From Rariglobus sp. (GTDB lineage: Bacteria > Verrucomicrobiota > Verrucomicrobiia > Opitutales > Opitutaceae), in contig JAQSWS010000038.1 in NCBI GenBank assembly GCA_029266495.1, positions 1 through 32,237 of the forward strand: a stretch of DNA of 32,237 nt. Direction: 5' to 3'. Numbering within the stretch: the first letter of the stretch is position 1; each line of letters opens with the position of its first letter. The translations under genes and the position numbers were made by a program. Shown here piece by piece: positions 14,577 through 24,031 of this stretch. The notes under the pieces were generated by a model that had not been told where the DNA came from, did not search any database, and was given only the letters and a program-made list of their open reading frames with translations.

Positions 14577-16854
14577 GGAATTCGGGATGTTGAGTTAAGC
14601 CGAGCAAACGCGCCGTCATGTCCACCGCCGGTTTCGCGCGCACCTCGTCAATGCGCAGTGTAGTCCCGCCGCTTTCTCCGCGCCCTCCTCCCCCGCCCAG
14701 CTGCGTTATCGACTGTCCAATCTGTCCACGTTCGGGTCCGGTGAAGCGACTGAACGTCCGCCGCAATAACGGCAGCACCGCCTGAAAATAGTCCGGCGGC
14801 ACCCGCCCCAGCCATCCATGCAACAATCCCAACAACTCGGGATCATGCACCAGCACTGCGCCGCCTCCGCCCAGAAAACCATCCAGCCACGCGGCCGCCG
14901 AGTCGGGCGTCTGGCCCGCCGACAAAGCGTGTGAAAGCCGCGTCGCCGCCTCGCCGCCATCAAGCGCATCCGCATCCCTCTGCATACGCGTGCAAAGCCC
15001 GCGCAACAGCGCATGCGCCGAGCCATGTTCCATGATGCGCCGTGTGACCGCCCGCCACTCCTCCGTCAGCGCGACGACCTCGAGCAGCCGAATCGCCTCA
15101 TCATGTCCGCCAATCAGTTTCGCCAGCGCCTCCGCCGCTTCGTCGGCAAGCCCCGACACGGATGCAGGCAACTCGATATGCGCACGGGTCGCCAGCCCCG
15201 TGGCAATGACGCGCACCTGATCGAGGTCCATCTGCCGCACACTACCATAGCGGGCGAGCCTCGCCAGCGGCGCGATGGCGCGAAGCAATCCCGGTGGATC
15301 GTCCACCGCCGTCGCCGCCGCTTGCACACGACTCAGAATAGCTTCACCGGCTCCGGGTAACTCCGCCAGCAACGCATGCTCCAGCAACGCCACCAGGTTC
15401 TCGAGCGTGGGATCCGCCGCCGCCGCCTTCGTCAGTCGCGCTTCCGCCGCCGCCACGAGCGTATTTCCGAACGATGAAGCATCGATGACCGCGAGCACCA
15501 TGTCCGCCTCCCACTTGAGCGACCACTGCTCTTTAAATGTGCCCTTGCCCCCGCGCACATCCCCTTTGCGCCCCCAGTTGATCTTCACCGCCGACAGACG
15601 GTGCAAAAACACACTGCGCGCCCGTCCGCCCGGCTCGCGCAGATCGAGTTCCAGCGGCGTGACACTCGCCGTCGGCTTCAATCGCAGCGTCTTCTGCTGC
15701 CGCTCGATGTCCTCCTGCAACGGCAACTGGGCGAGTCCCTCCGGCAGCTCGCCCAAACGCTCACCGATCAAAAGCGGACGGCGCAACAAACTCAGCACCA
15801 TCGGATCGCCCTCACAAAACACCGCGCCCATCGCCTCCATCGTCTCGGGCAATCCTGGCTTCGGACGCCCTCGCAATCCCGCCAGTGCGTGGGCCAGCCG
15901 CACCGCTTCGATGGAACTCGCGCTCGACGCCGAAACATCCGCCGTGCGCAAAACCCGTGCGGCCTTCGTCATCCAGCGCACCGTCGTTTCGCTCCCGCCC
16001 TGCCAAAGGTGTTCATACCAGCCCGGCGATTCGATGCCCGCACCATAACCGCTCGCCACCGCCAGCCGCTCGTAAGTCCACGGTGCCCAAGTCGCTCGCA
16101 CCTTCGCCTTGGGCAGCCCTTTTAAAAGTGCCGCATCGTCGGCCGCTCGCACGGCCTGTCGCAGCGCCGGCACGTGCCATGCGCCGCAGACAACCGCGAT
16201 GTTTTGCGCACCCGCTTTTTCTGCCTCGCGAATCCCACGCCTCATCCACGCCTCGCGCCGCAGGTCGCGCTCCAACTCGGGCAGTGCTAACTCCGTGCGC
16301 AGCGTCGTCAGCGCCTCCGCCACTGCTGCGAACAAATCCGCGTCGTGCTCGCGCTCTTCCACCCGATCATTCCACCAGCGCTCGCCGTCGCTGTAACCAT
16401 CCGCCTTGGCCAGCCATTGCAGTGGGTCATGACGCGCGGAACCCGGCTCGTCTGCTTTCGTCTCCACCGGGCCCTCGCCCGCACCCTCGGGCGCCACCGC
16501 TGCCACGGCAGCCGTCGACGCCTGCTCTTTCGTCGCTTCGATCGCGAAGTGATGCATGCACGGAAGATCGAGGAAACGCATCGTGACCAAGTTCGCCGCC
16601 GCCCATTTCATCGCCTGCCACTCCGGGGAAAACTCCGCAAAGGGATAAAACGCCGCGCGCCGCGGACTCTCCGCATCGTAAACGAGAATCGCGACGGGCG
16701 GTTTCAACGAAGCGTTCGCCACCGCGCCCATCAACTCGTCCGCATCGGGCGGTCCTTCGATGAGCACAAGATCGGGATGCAAGGCATCGAGCGCCTTCAC
16801 CAGACTGCGCGCGCAACCCGGCCCGTGATGACGGATGCCAAAGATTGTCGTCAT
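14554..16854 (-). CDS. DUF5682 family protein (YehM-like)
   Basis: This 766-residue cytoplasmic protein begins TTIFGIRHHGPGCARSLVKA, followed by LVLIEGPPDADEL (30-42), both typical of DUF5682. Around 199-231 it has REAWMRRGIREAEKAG and IAVVCGAWHVPAL. This order (N-terminal G-x-x-H, then IEG, then a REA/R..M helix and a late GxxH) recalls the TraB/ChaN/EreA-like fold; that link is my inference. The C-terminal 500 residues are mostly helical and end with a Gly-rich GGGGGRGESGG linker. The start ATG shares an ATGA with the DUF4132 stop. It corresponds by position to YehM. Function unknown. Confidence 0.87.
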   Translation of the reverse strand: MTTIFGIRHHGPGCARSLVKALDALHPDLVLIEGPPDADELMGAVANASLKPPVAILVYDAESPRRAAFYPFAEFSPEWQAMKWAAANLVTMRFLDLPCMHHFAIEATKEQASTAAVAAVAPEGAGEGPVETKADEPGSARHDPLQWLAKADGYSDGERWWNDRVEEREHDADLFAAVAEALTTLRTELALPELERDLRREAWMRRGIREAEKAGAQNIAVVCGAWHVPALRQAVRAADDAALLKGLPKAKVRATWAPWTYERLAVASGYGAGIESPGWYEHLWQGGSETTVRWMTKAARVLRTADVSASSASSIEAVRLAHALAGLRGRPKPGLPETMEAMGAVFCEGDPMVLSLLRRPLLIGERLGELPEGLAQLPLQEDIERQQKTLRLKPTASVTPLELDLREPGGRARSVFLHRLSAVKINWGRKGDVRGGKGTFKEQWSLKWEADMVLAVIDASSFGNTLVAAAEARLTKAAAADPTLENLVALLEHALLAELPGAGEAILSRVQAAATAVDDPPGLLRAIAPLARLARYGSVRQMDLDQVRVIATGLATRAHIELPASVSGLADEAAEALAKLIGGHDEAIRLLEVVALTEEWRAVTRRIMEHGSAHALLRGLCTRMQRDADALDGGEAATRLSHALSAGQTPDSAAAWLDGFLGGGGAVLVHDPELLGLLHGWLGRVPPDYFQAVLPLLRRTFSRFTGPERGQIGQSITQLGGGGGRGESGGTTLRIDEVRAKPAVDMTARLLGLTQHPEFHDENLEC

Positions 16855-19800
16855 GGCTCATCGCTCCCCCCGCCGGTTGTCCCGACGATGCCCGCGATGG
16901 CTTTCAAGTCTCCCACCGTTTCCGAATACACCACGGGCGGCACCTCGCCGAACGCCAGCACGCGCGCGTCGCCCGCCTGTGGATCGTCATACGTGTAGCT
17001 GCCGCGCGCCACGGTGTCGGCACGCACGAACCGCGCCGCTCCCAACGTGATCGTCTCCATGGGATCGACGCCCACATACATGCCTTCGACTTCGAGCGAA
17101 ACCTCCACGCCCGCGCCGGGAAACGCCTTGAAGTAACTGGCCACGCAACCGGCATCGATCACCGATCCACGCAACCACCCGCGCCGTTCCGCCCGCGAAC
17201 GAAAAGTGCCTGCACCAATCGAGCGATCCTTGGCCATCGCGAGTTCACGTCGGTTGGCGTGCAACGGATCAAGCCGCTCGACTGCGCGTTCGCATTGCGG
17301 AAACGGCGGCGCGACCTGGAAGCGCGCCAGATGAGCCCGCCATGCCGCGAGTGTCTCGGCGGCAAGGTCCAACGGATGAACCATGCCGATGCTCGCATCC
17401 GTTTCGGACAGTTCCTCCAGCCCACCCACCGCATCGGCGAGCAGCCCGTTCGGATACCGGCGGAAGCACCGTCGCAGCGCGCCGTCGGTTCCATACACGC
17501 CCCACACCAGTCGCGTGGCATAAGCCCGCAGCACCGGATGCGTTTCATACAGTTCGCGCCACCGCGTCACCGGCCAGCGCCGCTGCCGCACGAGCGCGAG
17601 TTCAAGCCGCGCGGCCTGCCCCTTCGCCGCCTCGCGCAATAGTTTTCCGAGGTCCTTCACCTCGGCCTTGAGCGCATCGGGTGCGGAGGAGGGCAAGCCC
17701 TTCAGCGCCTTGTCTGACTCCGGGTCGGACCAGTTCAACTTCAACTCCACGCCAAGTTCCGCGCGCGCCGAGCCACCTTCCCATGCAAAAACGCGCATGC
17801 CTTCCGTATCGAAACCAAAACCAGGCACGACCACGTCACCCAATTCGTCCGCGGACAATCCCCGCGCCTGCGCCGCCGCCTGAAACGCCTGCGCCGCGGC
17901 CGCGCCGATGTTACGCTGCTTACTGCGATACCGTGTCGCCAGCGCATCGAGCAGCATGAGCGCCTCGTCGCTTCCCTGAAGCGCGATGGCCTGCGCCGCG
18001 TATTCCGCGAGTTTCCCGCGCGACGCCTCGCACCACTTCGGTATCCACGAATTCAACACCGGCAGAATCCGCGTATCACCCAGCGAACCAGCCACCGCCA
18101 ACGCCCAACGATCCTTCGCGTCCTGCGGCGAAACCAGCCACGCGTTCAGCAACGCGAGTGCAAAATCGCCGGACCGCGCCCGGTCGACCTGTGCCAGCCC
18201 CCCCCCCAGATCGGGAGCAGCCTCGATCATTTTGTGCGCCGCCTGCGCCACCAGCATATGCACGATCACCGCGTCACCCACCCGTGCGCCATCGGAGCCA
18301 TAAACCGCAGGCAACGCCGCCACCTCCAACCACCCGCCTCCCGGTGCCTTCACCGCACGTTTTTGTCCGGCTAGCTTTTCCGCAAGCTCCGTCAATCCGG
18401 CAGGGGGTGTTATCGATTCCGCATCCTTCGGAACCGCGCCCCGCTTGCCTAGCGCGACCCGGATCGCGCCGCGCACTGCCGACGATTTTTCGTTGTCGAG
18501 GGCGGTGTTTAGCGCAGCCGCCGACTTCGGATCATCGATATGCCCCAATAAAGCGACCGCCCCGAGGCGACTGTCGGCCTGACGCGAACCCAAGCGCTCA
18601 ATCGCAGGCCAGACCGCATCGTTCCCCAGCACTTTAAACAACGCCCCTGCGGCATGGGTGCGGATCTGTTTTGAAGAATCGGCCAGGCACTCCCACCATT
18701 CGGCGACAAACCATGCCGGTCGGTGCTCCGCCAAAACGGCGAGAATCGGCTCTCGTTCGGTGACCGTTTTCGACGTCGCGAGCAGGGCGCGGCAGAGTTC
18801 GGCCGCGTGCTGCGCGGCATCCTCCGGTGCATGGACGGCCAGCGCATTGATAGCCGCCAGTTTTCCATGCAGATCGGCGTGTCCCAAGAGCGTAAATACG
18901 CCCGCTCCTCCATTCAGGAGTGTGCGAGCCGCGGCGCCATACCCAGCCTCGTAGCGCCCGGGTGCAGTGTAGGGATGTGCCTGATACAGCTCTCGCCTTA
19001 GAATCTCACTCAATACACCCACCGCCAGTTCCGGAACGCTTTCGGCAAGCATTTCGTGCAAAGCAGGCGAGGCGGCGATCTCCGGTCGGCCCGCATATTT
19101 GAGGAAATCGGGATGATGCTTTATCCCGCGCAGTTTGATCAGGCCCACCAGGACCTCCGCCTGCTTCGCCGGCGTCGAACACTGCTCCAGATATGACAAA
19201 GCGTCCGCATCGAATAACGAATTGCCCACGATCATAGCATTGATCCGCTTCGGTTCGATATTCCCCGGGCCACCCTTGGCGACCGCGGCTTGATCGAGCC
19301 AGAATCGCGCGTCCGCTGGACGCTCCATCGCTACGGCTGTCAGCAAGTATTGGCACAAACCGTCGTCCACATCGATTGCGTCGCTCAGTTCCGCCTGACT
19401 CAGACCCAAGATAAACGTCTCAAAGGTGGTAGGGCGCAAAGGCGGGCCGCCTGGCCGGTCCCAACCGCGCGCCCACCCGCTGAACGGACTTGAATATGAC
19501 GTCCACGAGATCAAATTCATCAGGTCGTCGATGTGCTGCAACGGCTCCAAAACCAGCTCCAGAAGCTTTCGCCCCTCTGCCTCAGCCCCCTCGTGTTCCC
19601 GATCCACGACGACACGCATAACGCCGTCGATCAACGCATGGAAATTTGGCCAGCGACGACTCGGATGCGCCGCATAAAGACCGGCCGCGAATTCCGCCAC
19701 ACGTTCTTCGATAACGCCCCACGGATGAGTCGCACCCACCCGCTGGCCCATCTTGTTCACGTCATCCGCAACAGGCGGCACAGCGACACGCGCGATCCAT

Positions 19801-19922
19801 GAGGGATCTCCGGATTCGATAAACGCCTGAACGCACTTGGCAAACTCAACATCCTCGCTCTTCGCACTCGCGACGAGCCGTTGGAGGTATTCCGGCACGG
19901 AGAGATTGTCGTTCCTCAGCAT
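16851..19922 (-). CDS. DUF4132 / HEAT-repeat protein (YehI/MolR-like)
   Basis: This 1023-residue protein is mostly alpha-helical. HEAT-like repeats are visible around residues 430-500 (GSRQADSRLGAVALLGHIDD, then AVRGAIRVALGKRG). The C-terminal third has the DUF4132 pattern: PVTRWRELYETHPVLRAYA, TRLVWGVYG (about 780-805), and then YPNGLLADAVGGLEEL and IGMVHPLDLAAETLAAW. DUF4132 is the C-terminal domain of E. coli YehI and MolR, and YehI is encoded beside the YehL ATPase. The ATG at 19922 is used; a GTG at 19925 is in frame. It starts 38 bp after the ATPase stop, and its stop is coupled to DUF5682 by an ATGA overlap. Biochemical role unknown; a scaffold for the ATPase/VWA pair is a guess. Confidence 0.86.
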   Translation of the reverse strand: MLRNDNLSVPEYLQRLVASAKSEDVEFAKCVQAFIESGDPSWIARVAVPPVADDVNKMGQRVGATHPWGVIEERVAEFAAGLYAAHPSRRWPNFHALIDGVMRVVVDREHEGAEAEGRKLLELVLEPLQHIDDLMNLISWTSYSSPFSGWARGWDRPGGPPLRPTTFETFILGLSQAELSDAIDVDDGLCQYLLTAVAMERPADARFWLDQAAVAKGGPGNIEPKRINAMIVGNSLFDADALSYLEQCSTPAKQAEVLVGLIKLRGIKHHPDFLKYAGRPEIAASPALHEMLAESVPELAVGVLSEILRRELYQAHPYTAPGRYEAGYGAAARTLLNGGAGVFTLLGHADLHGKLAAINALAVHAPEDAAQHAAELCRALLATSKTVTEREPILAVLAEHRPAWFVAEWWECLADSSKQIRTHAAGALFKVLGNDAVWPAIERLGSRQADSRLGAVALLGHIDDPKSAAALNTALDNEKSSAVRGAIRVALGKRGAVPKDAESITPPAGLTELAEKLAGQKRAVKAPGGGWLEVAALPAVYGSDGARVGDAVIVHMLVAQAAHKMIEAAPDLGGGLAQVDRARSGDFALALLNAWLVSPQDAKDRWALAVAGSLGDTRILPVLNSWIPKWCEASRGKLAEYAAQAIALQGSDEALMLLDALATRYRSKQRNIGAAAAQAFQAAAQARGLSADELGDVVVPGFGFDTEGMRVFAWEGGSARAELGVELKLNWSDPESDKALKGLPSSAPDALKAEVKDLGKLLREAAKGQAARLELALVRQRRWPVTRWRELYETHPVLRAYATRLVWGVYGTDGALRRCFRRYPNGLLADAVGGLEELSETDASIGMVHPLDLAAETLAAWRAHLARFQVAPPFPQCERAVERLDPLHANRRELAMAKDRSIGAGTFRSRAERRGWLRGSVIDAGCVASYFKAFPGAGVEVSLEVEGMYVGVDPMETITLGAARFVRADTVARGSYTYDDPQAGDARVLAFGEVPPVVYSETVGDLKAIAGIVGTTGGGSDEP

Positions 19923-19960
19923 CACAAAAGTCGATTGGTGTTAATTCAAAAACTGCCCGC

Positions 19961-21043
19961 TCACTTCAGCTGATCGCGGCACGCACGATACAGGTCTTTC
20001 CATCCGTCGCGTTCCTTCACCACCGTTTCGAGATACTCGCGGAACACCACCGGGTCCTGCACCGGATCTTTCACAATCGCTCCGATCATGCCGGAGGCGA
20101 TGTCGGCGGCCTTCAGTGCCCCGTCGCCAAAATGCGCGGCGAGCGCCAGCCCGCTCGTCACCACGCTGATCGCCTCGGCCGTGCTCAGGGTCCCGCTCGG
20201 GCTTTTCACCTTCGACTTGCCATCTTCCGTCGAGCCGCTCCGCAATTCGCGGAATATCGCCACCACCCGGCGGATCTCCTGCAACGCCGGAACCTCCGCC
20301 GGCAATGAAAGCGCCTTGCTCATCGACGCGACCCGCTGGCTCACGATCAACACCTCCTCGTCAATGGTCGCCGGCAGCGGCAGCACCACTACATTGAAGC
20401 GACGTTGCAACGCACTCGACAATTCGTTCACCCCACGGTCGCGGTTGTTCGCGGTGGCGATTACGTTGAAGCCCTTCGCGGCCAGCACCTCGCGACCAAG
20501 TTCGGGCACAGGCAGGGTTTTCTCCGAGAGAATCGTGATCAGCGTGTCCTGCACATCGGAGGGCATGCGTGTAAGCTCCTCCACGCGGCACAGTCGTCCT
20601 TCGCGCATCGCCCGCATGATCGGACTCGGCACCAACGCGGCGTCACTCGGTCCCTCGGCGATGAGTCGCGCATAGTTCCACCCGTAACGCATCGCTTCTT
20701 CCCCCGTGCCCGCCGTCCCTTGCACGAGCAACGTCGAGTCACCGCTGATCGCCGCCGCAAGGTGCTCCGATACCCAGCTCTTTGCCGTGCCGGGCACGCC
20801 GAGCAACAACAGCGCCCGGTCCGTCGCCAGCGTGGACACCGCCACCTCGATGGTGCGCCGGTCGCCGATATATTTCGGCGTGATCACCGTCCCGTCGGCC
20901 AGTGTCTTGCCGAGGAGGTAGTCGGTCACCGCCCACGGAGAGAGTTTCCACTGCGGTGGACGCGGACGATCATCTTGCGCCGCGAGGGCGGTGAGTTCGT
21001 GGGCGTAGTCGGTCTCGGCGTGGGCGCGCAGGGCGGTGTTCAT
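19961..21043 (-). CDS. MoxR-family AAA+ ATPase, YehL subfamily
   Basis: This 360-residue ATPase has Walker A GVPGTAKSW (82-90; Lys88, Ser89). The Walker B region reads LCRVEELTRMP (151-161), with Glu155-Glu156 in place of the usual Asp-Glu. Sensor 1 is in NVIATANNRDRG (193-204), and arginines 214-215 in ALQRRF are likely finger residues. The WxLSPWAVTDYLLG opening and the sensor region fit the YehL branch of MoxR ATPases. MoxR ATPases usually work with a VWA protein to remodel or load partners, and that partner is encoded three genes downstream. The start is coupled to the DUF5691 stop by an ATGA overlap. Cytoplasmic. Confidence 0.93.
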   Translation of the reverse strand: MNTALRAHAETDYAHELTALAAQDDRPRPPQWKLSPWAVTDYLLGKTLADGTVITPKYIGDRRTIEVAVSTLATDRALLLLGVPGTAKSWVSEHLAAAISGDSTLLVQGTAGTGEEAMRYGWNYARLIAEGPSDAALVPSPIMRAMREGRLCRVEELTRMPSDVQDTLITILSEKTLPVPELGREVLAAKGFNVIATANNRDRGVNELSSALQRRFNVVVLPLPATIDEEVLIVSQRVASMSKALSLPAEVPALQEIRRVVAIFRELRSGSTEDGKSKVKSPSGTLSTAEAISVVTSGLALAAHFGDGALKAADIASGMIGAIVKDPVQDPVVFREYLETVVKERDGWKDLYRACRDQLK

Positions 21044-22563
21044 GATGGGAGGGAAACGGTGAAGGCTTGATGGACTTGCTGACGAAATTCGATGGCTCGC
21101 AAGAGCTCCTCCGCCGGCGAGGACAGCTCGGGCAACGCGGCGAGCCGTCGCACCGCCTCTCCGGCCGTTGCCAGCGGCAGCCTCCGCGCGAGTTCGCGGG
21201 CATGGTTTGATTGCAGGCGTGGATAGGGCTTGGCCTGAAACGCCGCCAGGCAGCGCTCCAATGCCCGCCGTGCGGCAACATCCGGCAGATGAAACCCCGT
21301 GCGAAACAGCAGCTCAAAATACAGTCCTTCGTCCGCTTCCGTTGCCGGCACGGCGGCCAGCACGCGCGCGCACGCCTCGGGATCGAGCACCGTCAGCAAA
21401 CGCGGTAACACCTCGGCCGGCGACGGCGCGGACTTGGGCCAGTCCGCAAGTCCGATGAGATGCAGTGCAAAGGCCTCGGCGTTTCCCTTCTCCGGAGCAG
21501 CCATCGCCGCATCGATCCAGCCGAGCAAAATGGTTTCGCGCCACTCGTCGTCACGATTGAGTGCGAAAAGTTTCTCGGCACTCACATCAAACCGGCTCGT
21601 CCACGCGGAGAGCGGCACACTCGCAATCCATTGCCGCGCCCAGAACGCGCGGGGACCCGTTCCCGCCGGCGGCTTTTCCTCGATGCCATTCGCCTTCCAT
21701 GCGGCGTCAAAGGTTTCCGGCAAACGCAACGTGAGCCGGCGCATCATCAGCATGCCCTCCGCCCCGGCCATCGCCGCGACCTGCGCCCGGGCCCGCTCCG
21801 AAAATTTCGCCTCCGGAAGTCGCAGCAAACTCGCCCGCGCAGCCAGGCGCACCTCACGACGGCGATCCTTGAGAGCCTCGCCTTCGAGCAGCGCCACGTC
21901 GTGCGGAGTCGGCGCCTCAGCCACCACCCCGGCAAAGCGCTCGCGTTCCTCGCCTGAAGCTCCTGGCCAAGCCTTGGCAAGGGACTCTGCCGCACGTGCC
22001 GGATCATGCGCGCGGATCTGCCTCAACCAGGCGATCCTCTCGGACAACTCGCCCGTCTCCCAAGCCCCGTCCTCGACGCGAGCGGTTTCGAGCACGCGCC
22101 TCCACTCGTCCGTGCGACGCGCAAGCCATACGCCGCGCTCGCCCAGGACCGGCAACGCCGCGATCCTTAAAGCCTGGTCACGCGCAACGACGCGCAACAG
22201 CGCCGGCAAATCGCGAAATCGCACCCGGCATCCGTGCGCCGCCGCCAATGCGAGCCACTCGACCAGCACGATCGCATGTTCTCCCGCCAGCATGCGGCGC
22301 AGCAACGCGGCCGCGCCCGACGAACACGAAGGCAGAATCTCCACCGGCGCCGGCTCCGCCTCCGGTTTGGAATCGGACACGCCCATCGCCCCGGCGCCGC
22401 GCGCCGCCGCGACAAGAGCCATCGCCGAAAGCGCGGCGGTTTCACGCGCCGTCCAATCCAATCCCGCCCACGCCTCGGTCAGCACCGGATGCGGCACCGT
22501 CGGCGGCGCGGTCATCCGCTCGGTGCCCAGCAAGGTCAGAATCGTAAACGGATCGCGGTTCAT
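21040..22563 (-). CDS. DUF5691 family protein
   Basis: From the ATG at 22563 the product is 507 residues and starts MNRDPFTILTLLGTERM. The length, the helical and Ala/Leu/Arg-rich make-up, and the position between SWIM and MoxR genes fit DUF5691. Segments such as LARRTDEWRRVLETARV, REVRLAARASLLRLPEAKF and ERCLAAFQAKPYPRLQSNHA resemble those of this family. The region around 210-260 looks HEAT-like. No catalytic motif is seen. The frame extends to 22596, but the ATG at 22563 forms an ATGA overlap with the SWIM stop (22560-22562), so it is preferred. The function of the family is not known to me. Confidence 0.82.
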   Translation of the reverse strand: MNRDPFTILTLLGTERMTAPPTVPHPVLTEAWAGLDWTARETAALSAMALVAAARGAGAMGVSDSKPEAEPAPVEILPSCSSGAAALLRRMLAGEHAIVLVEWLALAAAHGCRVRFRDLPALLRVVARDQALRIAALPVLGERGVWLARRTDEWRRVLETARVEDGAWETGELSERIAWLRQIRAHDPARAAESLAKAWPGASGEERERFAGVVAEAPTPHDVALLEGEALKDRRREVRLAARASLLRLPEAKFSERARAQVAAMAGAEGMLMMRRLTLRLPETFDAAWKANGIEEKPPAGTGPRAFWARQWIASVPLSAWTSRFDVSAEKLFALNRDDEWRETILLGWIDAAMAAPEKGNAEAFALHLIGLADWPKSAPSPAEVLPRLLTVLDPEACARVLAAVPATEADEGLYFELLFRTGFHLPDVAARRALERCLAAFQAKPYPRLQSNHARELARRLPLATAGEAVRRLAALPELSSPAEELLRAIEFRQQVHQAFTVSLPS

Positions 22564-23918
22564 CGTTCGAGATTCTGCCGGGTGAGCGGCACCCACTCCG
22601 CCCCATCCGCCACCGCAAGCGGTTCGAGCGCTTCGCCATCCCAGAGAACGGAGATCAACGATTCACGCCCGCCGGTAATCGCCAGCACAAGATCGCGCGT
22701 ATCCGCATCCGTGCGCAGCGGCAGGGCCGCACCGCTTGCATCCAGCAACCCGGCACCACCGTTACGCAGCGTGCCGGGACGCGCCGAAAGCAGAGCCGGC
22801 AGCCGCGTGCGCCATGGATTAAGAGCCAGCCCTGAGGCATAACGACCCAGCACGTCTTCGATCGACTCCGCACCGGGCGCCCCCCTGTCTGCGGCGCCCG
22901 CTTGCGGCTCCCCACGCCAGAGAGCGCGCAGCGGCTCGATGCCCGGATAAAAACACAGTTCGCCGGTCAAGGTCCGGCCCGGCGGCCAGGTGTCCACCGC
23001 CGGCTGCACCAACGGACTCGTCCGCACCAACTGAGCCCAGCGCCCGGTCGAAAGTCCCTGTAGCCAGGTGTTCGAAACGACCAGACGGTCTTCCTCACGA
23101 ACGGTGCGCGCAGCGACAAACCAGCTGTCGTTCACCGGCGGCCCCGCCAGCACCTGCTCCTGCGCCAGCGTCCAGCCAATCTGTTGTTCCAACTCGGCAC
23201 GCAAGTCGGCGTCGCACGCCTCGCGCCGCGCATAGGCGACGAGCAGCAGGTGCAAGCGTCCGAGATGATCCGCAAGCCGCTCCTCCCAACCCGTGCCGCC
23301 GCGCGCCGCCTCGGCAGCGTAGCGCAAACGCCGGGCCAGACCGATGGCCTGCGCATCAACCATGCGACGGATGATATCGTCCCACGCGGCGTGCGCGTTG
23401 AGTCCGGAATCGGCGATGCCGCGCCTCGCGAGATCAGCCAGCCATTGCGAAAGCAGGGCGACGCCCTCGTCCACGCGGCCGGCGCGTTTTTCCAGTCGTT
23501 TTGCCTGTGCGGTTTCATCGACCGGAGCAGCGATACCGGCGGTTTTTTGCTCGGCACGCTCCTTGGTTTTCTCCTGGCGCTCGGCGCGACCCGTCAGCCA
23601 CTCGACCAACCAGGCGGGCCGATTTTTTTCCGCGAGTGCGGCGGGCGTTGCCGCCGCAATGAAAAGCAATCCAAGCGCGTGTTTGCACGGGAATTTCCGG
23701 CTCGGACACGAGCACTTGGTGGACAATCCGTCGAGAGCGACACGCGTCTGATACGGCTCTTTTCCCGAGCCTTGGGCGAGCCCCCACAGAGTCTCGGCAT
23801 CACCACCAAGAAGCGCCCATTTTCGCGGCGCAGCCAGTTCCCTGCCTGCCTTCAAAGACGTTGCATCTGGCGCGAGCGCAGTGATTTGGTCAGAGGTGGG
23901 ATAAGCGGCCACGATCAT
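22560..23918 (-). CDS. SWIM zinc-finger protein (YehQ-like), first gene of the operon
   Basis: This 452-residue protein has a SWIM zinc site at residues 69-80: Cys69-x-Cys71, then Cys78-x-His80 (CSCPSRKFPCKH). It is preceded by TRVALDGLSTK and followed by ALGLLFIAA, as in classic SWIM domains, which bind zinc and take part in DNA or protein contacts. A charged Lys/Glu-rich linker (about 110-130) leads to a helical middle part, and the C-terminal 150 residues appear beta-rich. E. coli YehQ is also a SWIM protein next to yehL, yehM and yehP. The gene opens the operon; the divergent gap to the plus-strand gene at 24032 is 113 bp and should hold the promoter, but I cannot point to clear boxes. 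Confidence 0.9.
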   Translation of the reverse strand: MIVAAYPTSDQITALAPDATSLKAGRELAAPRKWALLGGDAETLWGLAQGSGKEPYQTRVALDGLSTKCSCPSRKFPCKHALGLLFIAAATPAALAEKNRPAWLVEWLTGRAERQEKTKERAEQKTAGIAAPVDETAQAKRLEKRAGRVDEGVALLSQWLADLARRGIADSGLNAHAAWDDIIRRMVDAQAIGLARRLRYAAEAARGGTGWEERLADHLGRLHLLLVAYARREACDADLRAELEQQIGWTLAQEQVLAGPPVNDSWFVAARTVREEDRLVVSNTWLQGLSTGRWAQLVRTSPLVQPAVDTWPPGRTLTGELCFYPGIEPLRALWRGEPQAGAADRGAPGAESIEDVLGRYASGLALNPWRTRLPALLSARPGTLRNGGAGLLDASGAALPLRTDADTRDLVLAITGGRESLISVLWDGEALEPLAVADGAEWVPLTRQNLER

Positions 23919-24031
23919 GGCATCGTGCGCGGACTCGCGCTGTAATCAAGGGCTGCATCAACTCCCGAGAAAAAATCTCAGGCGTTCGCGTCTCAGGTGA
24001 ACCGCGATCACCACCAAAGGTCCATATAGGG

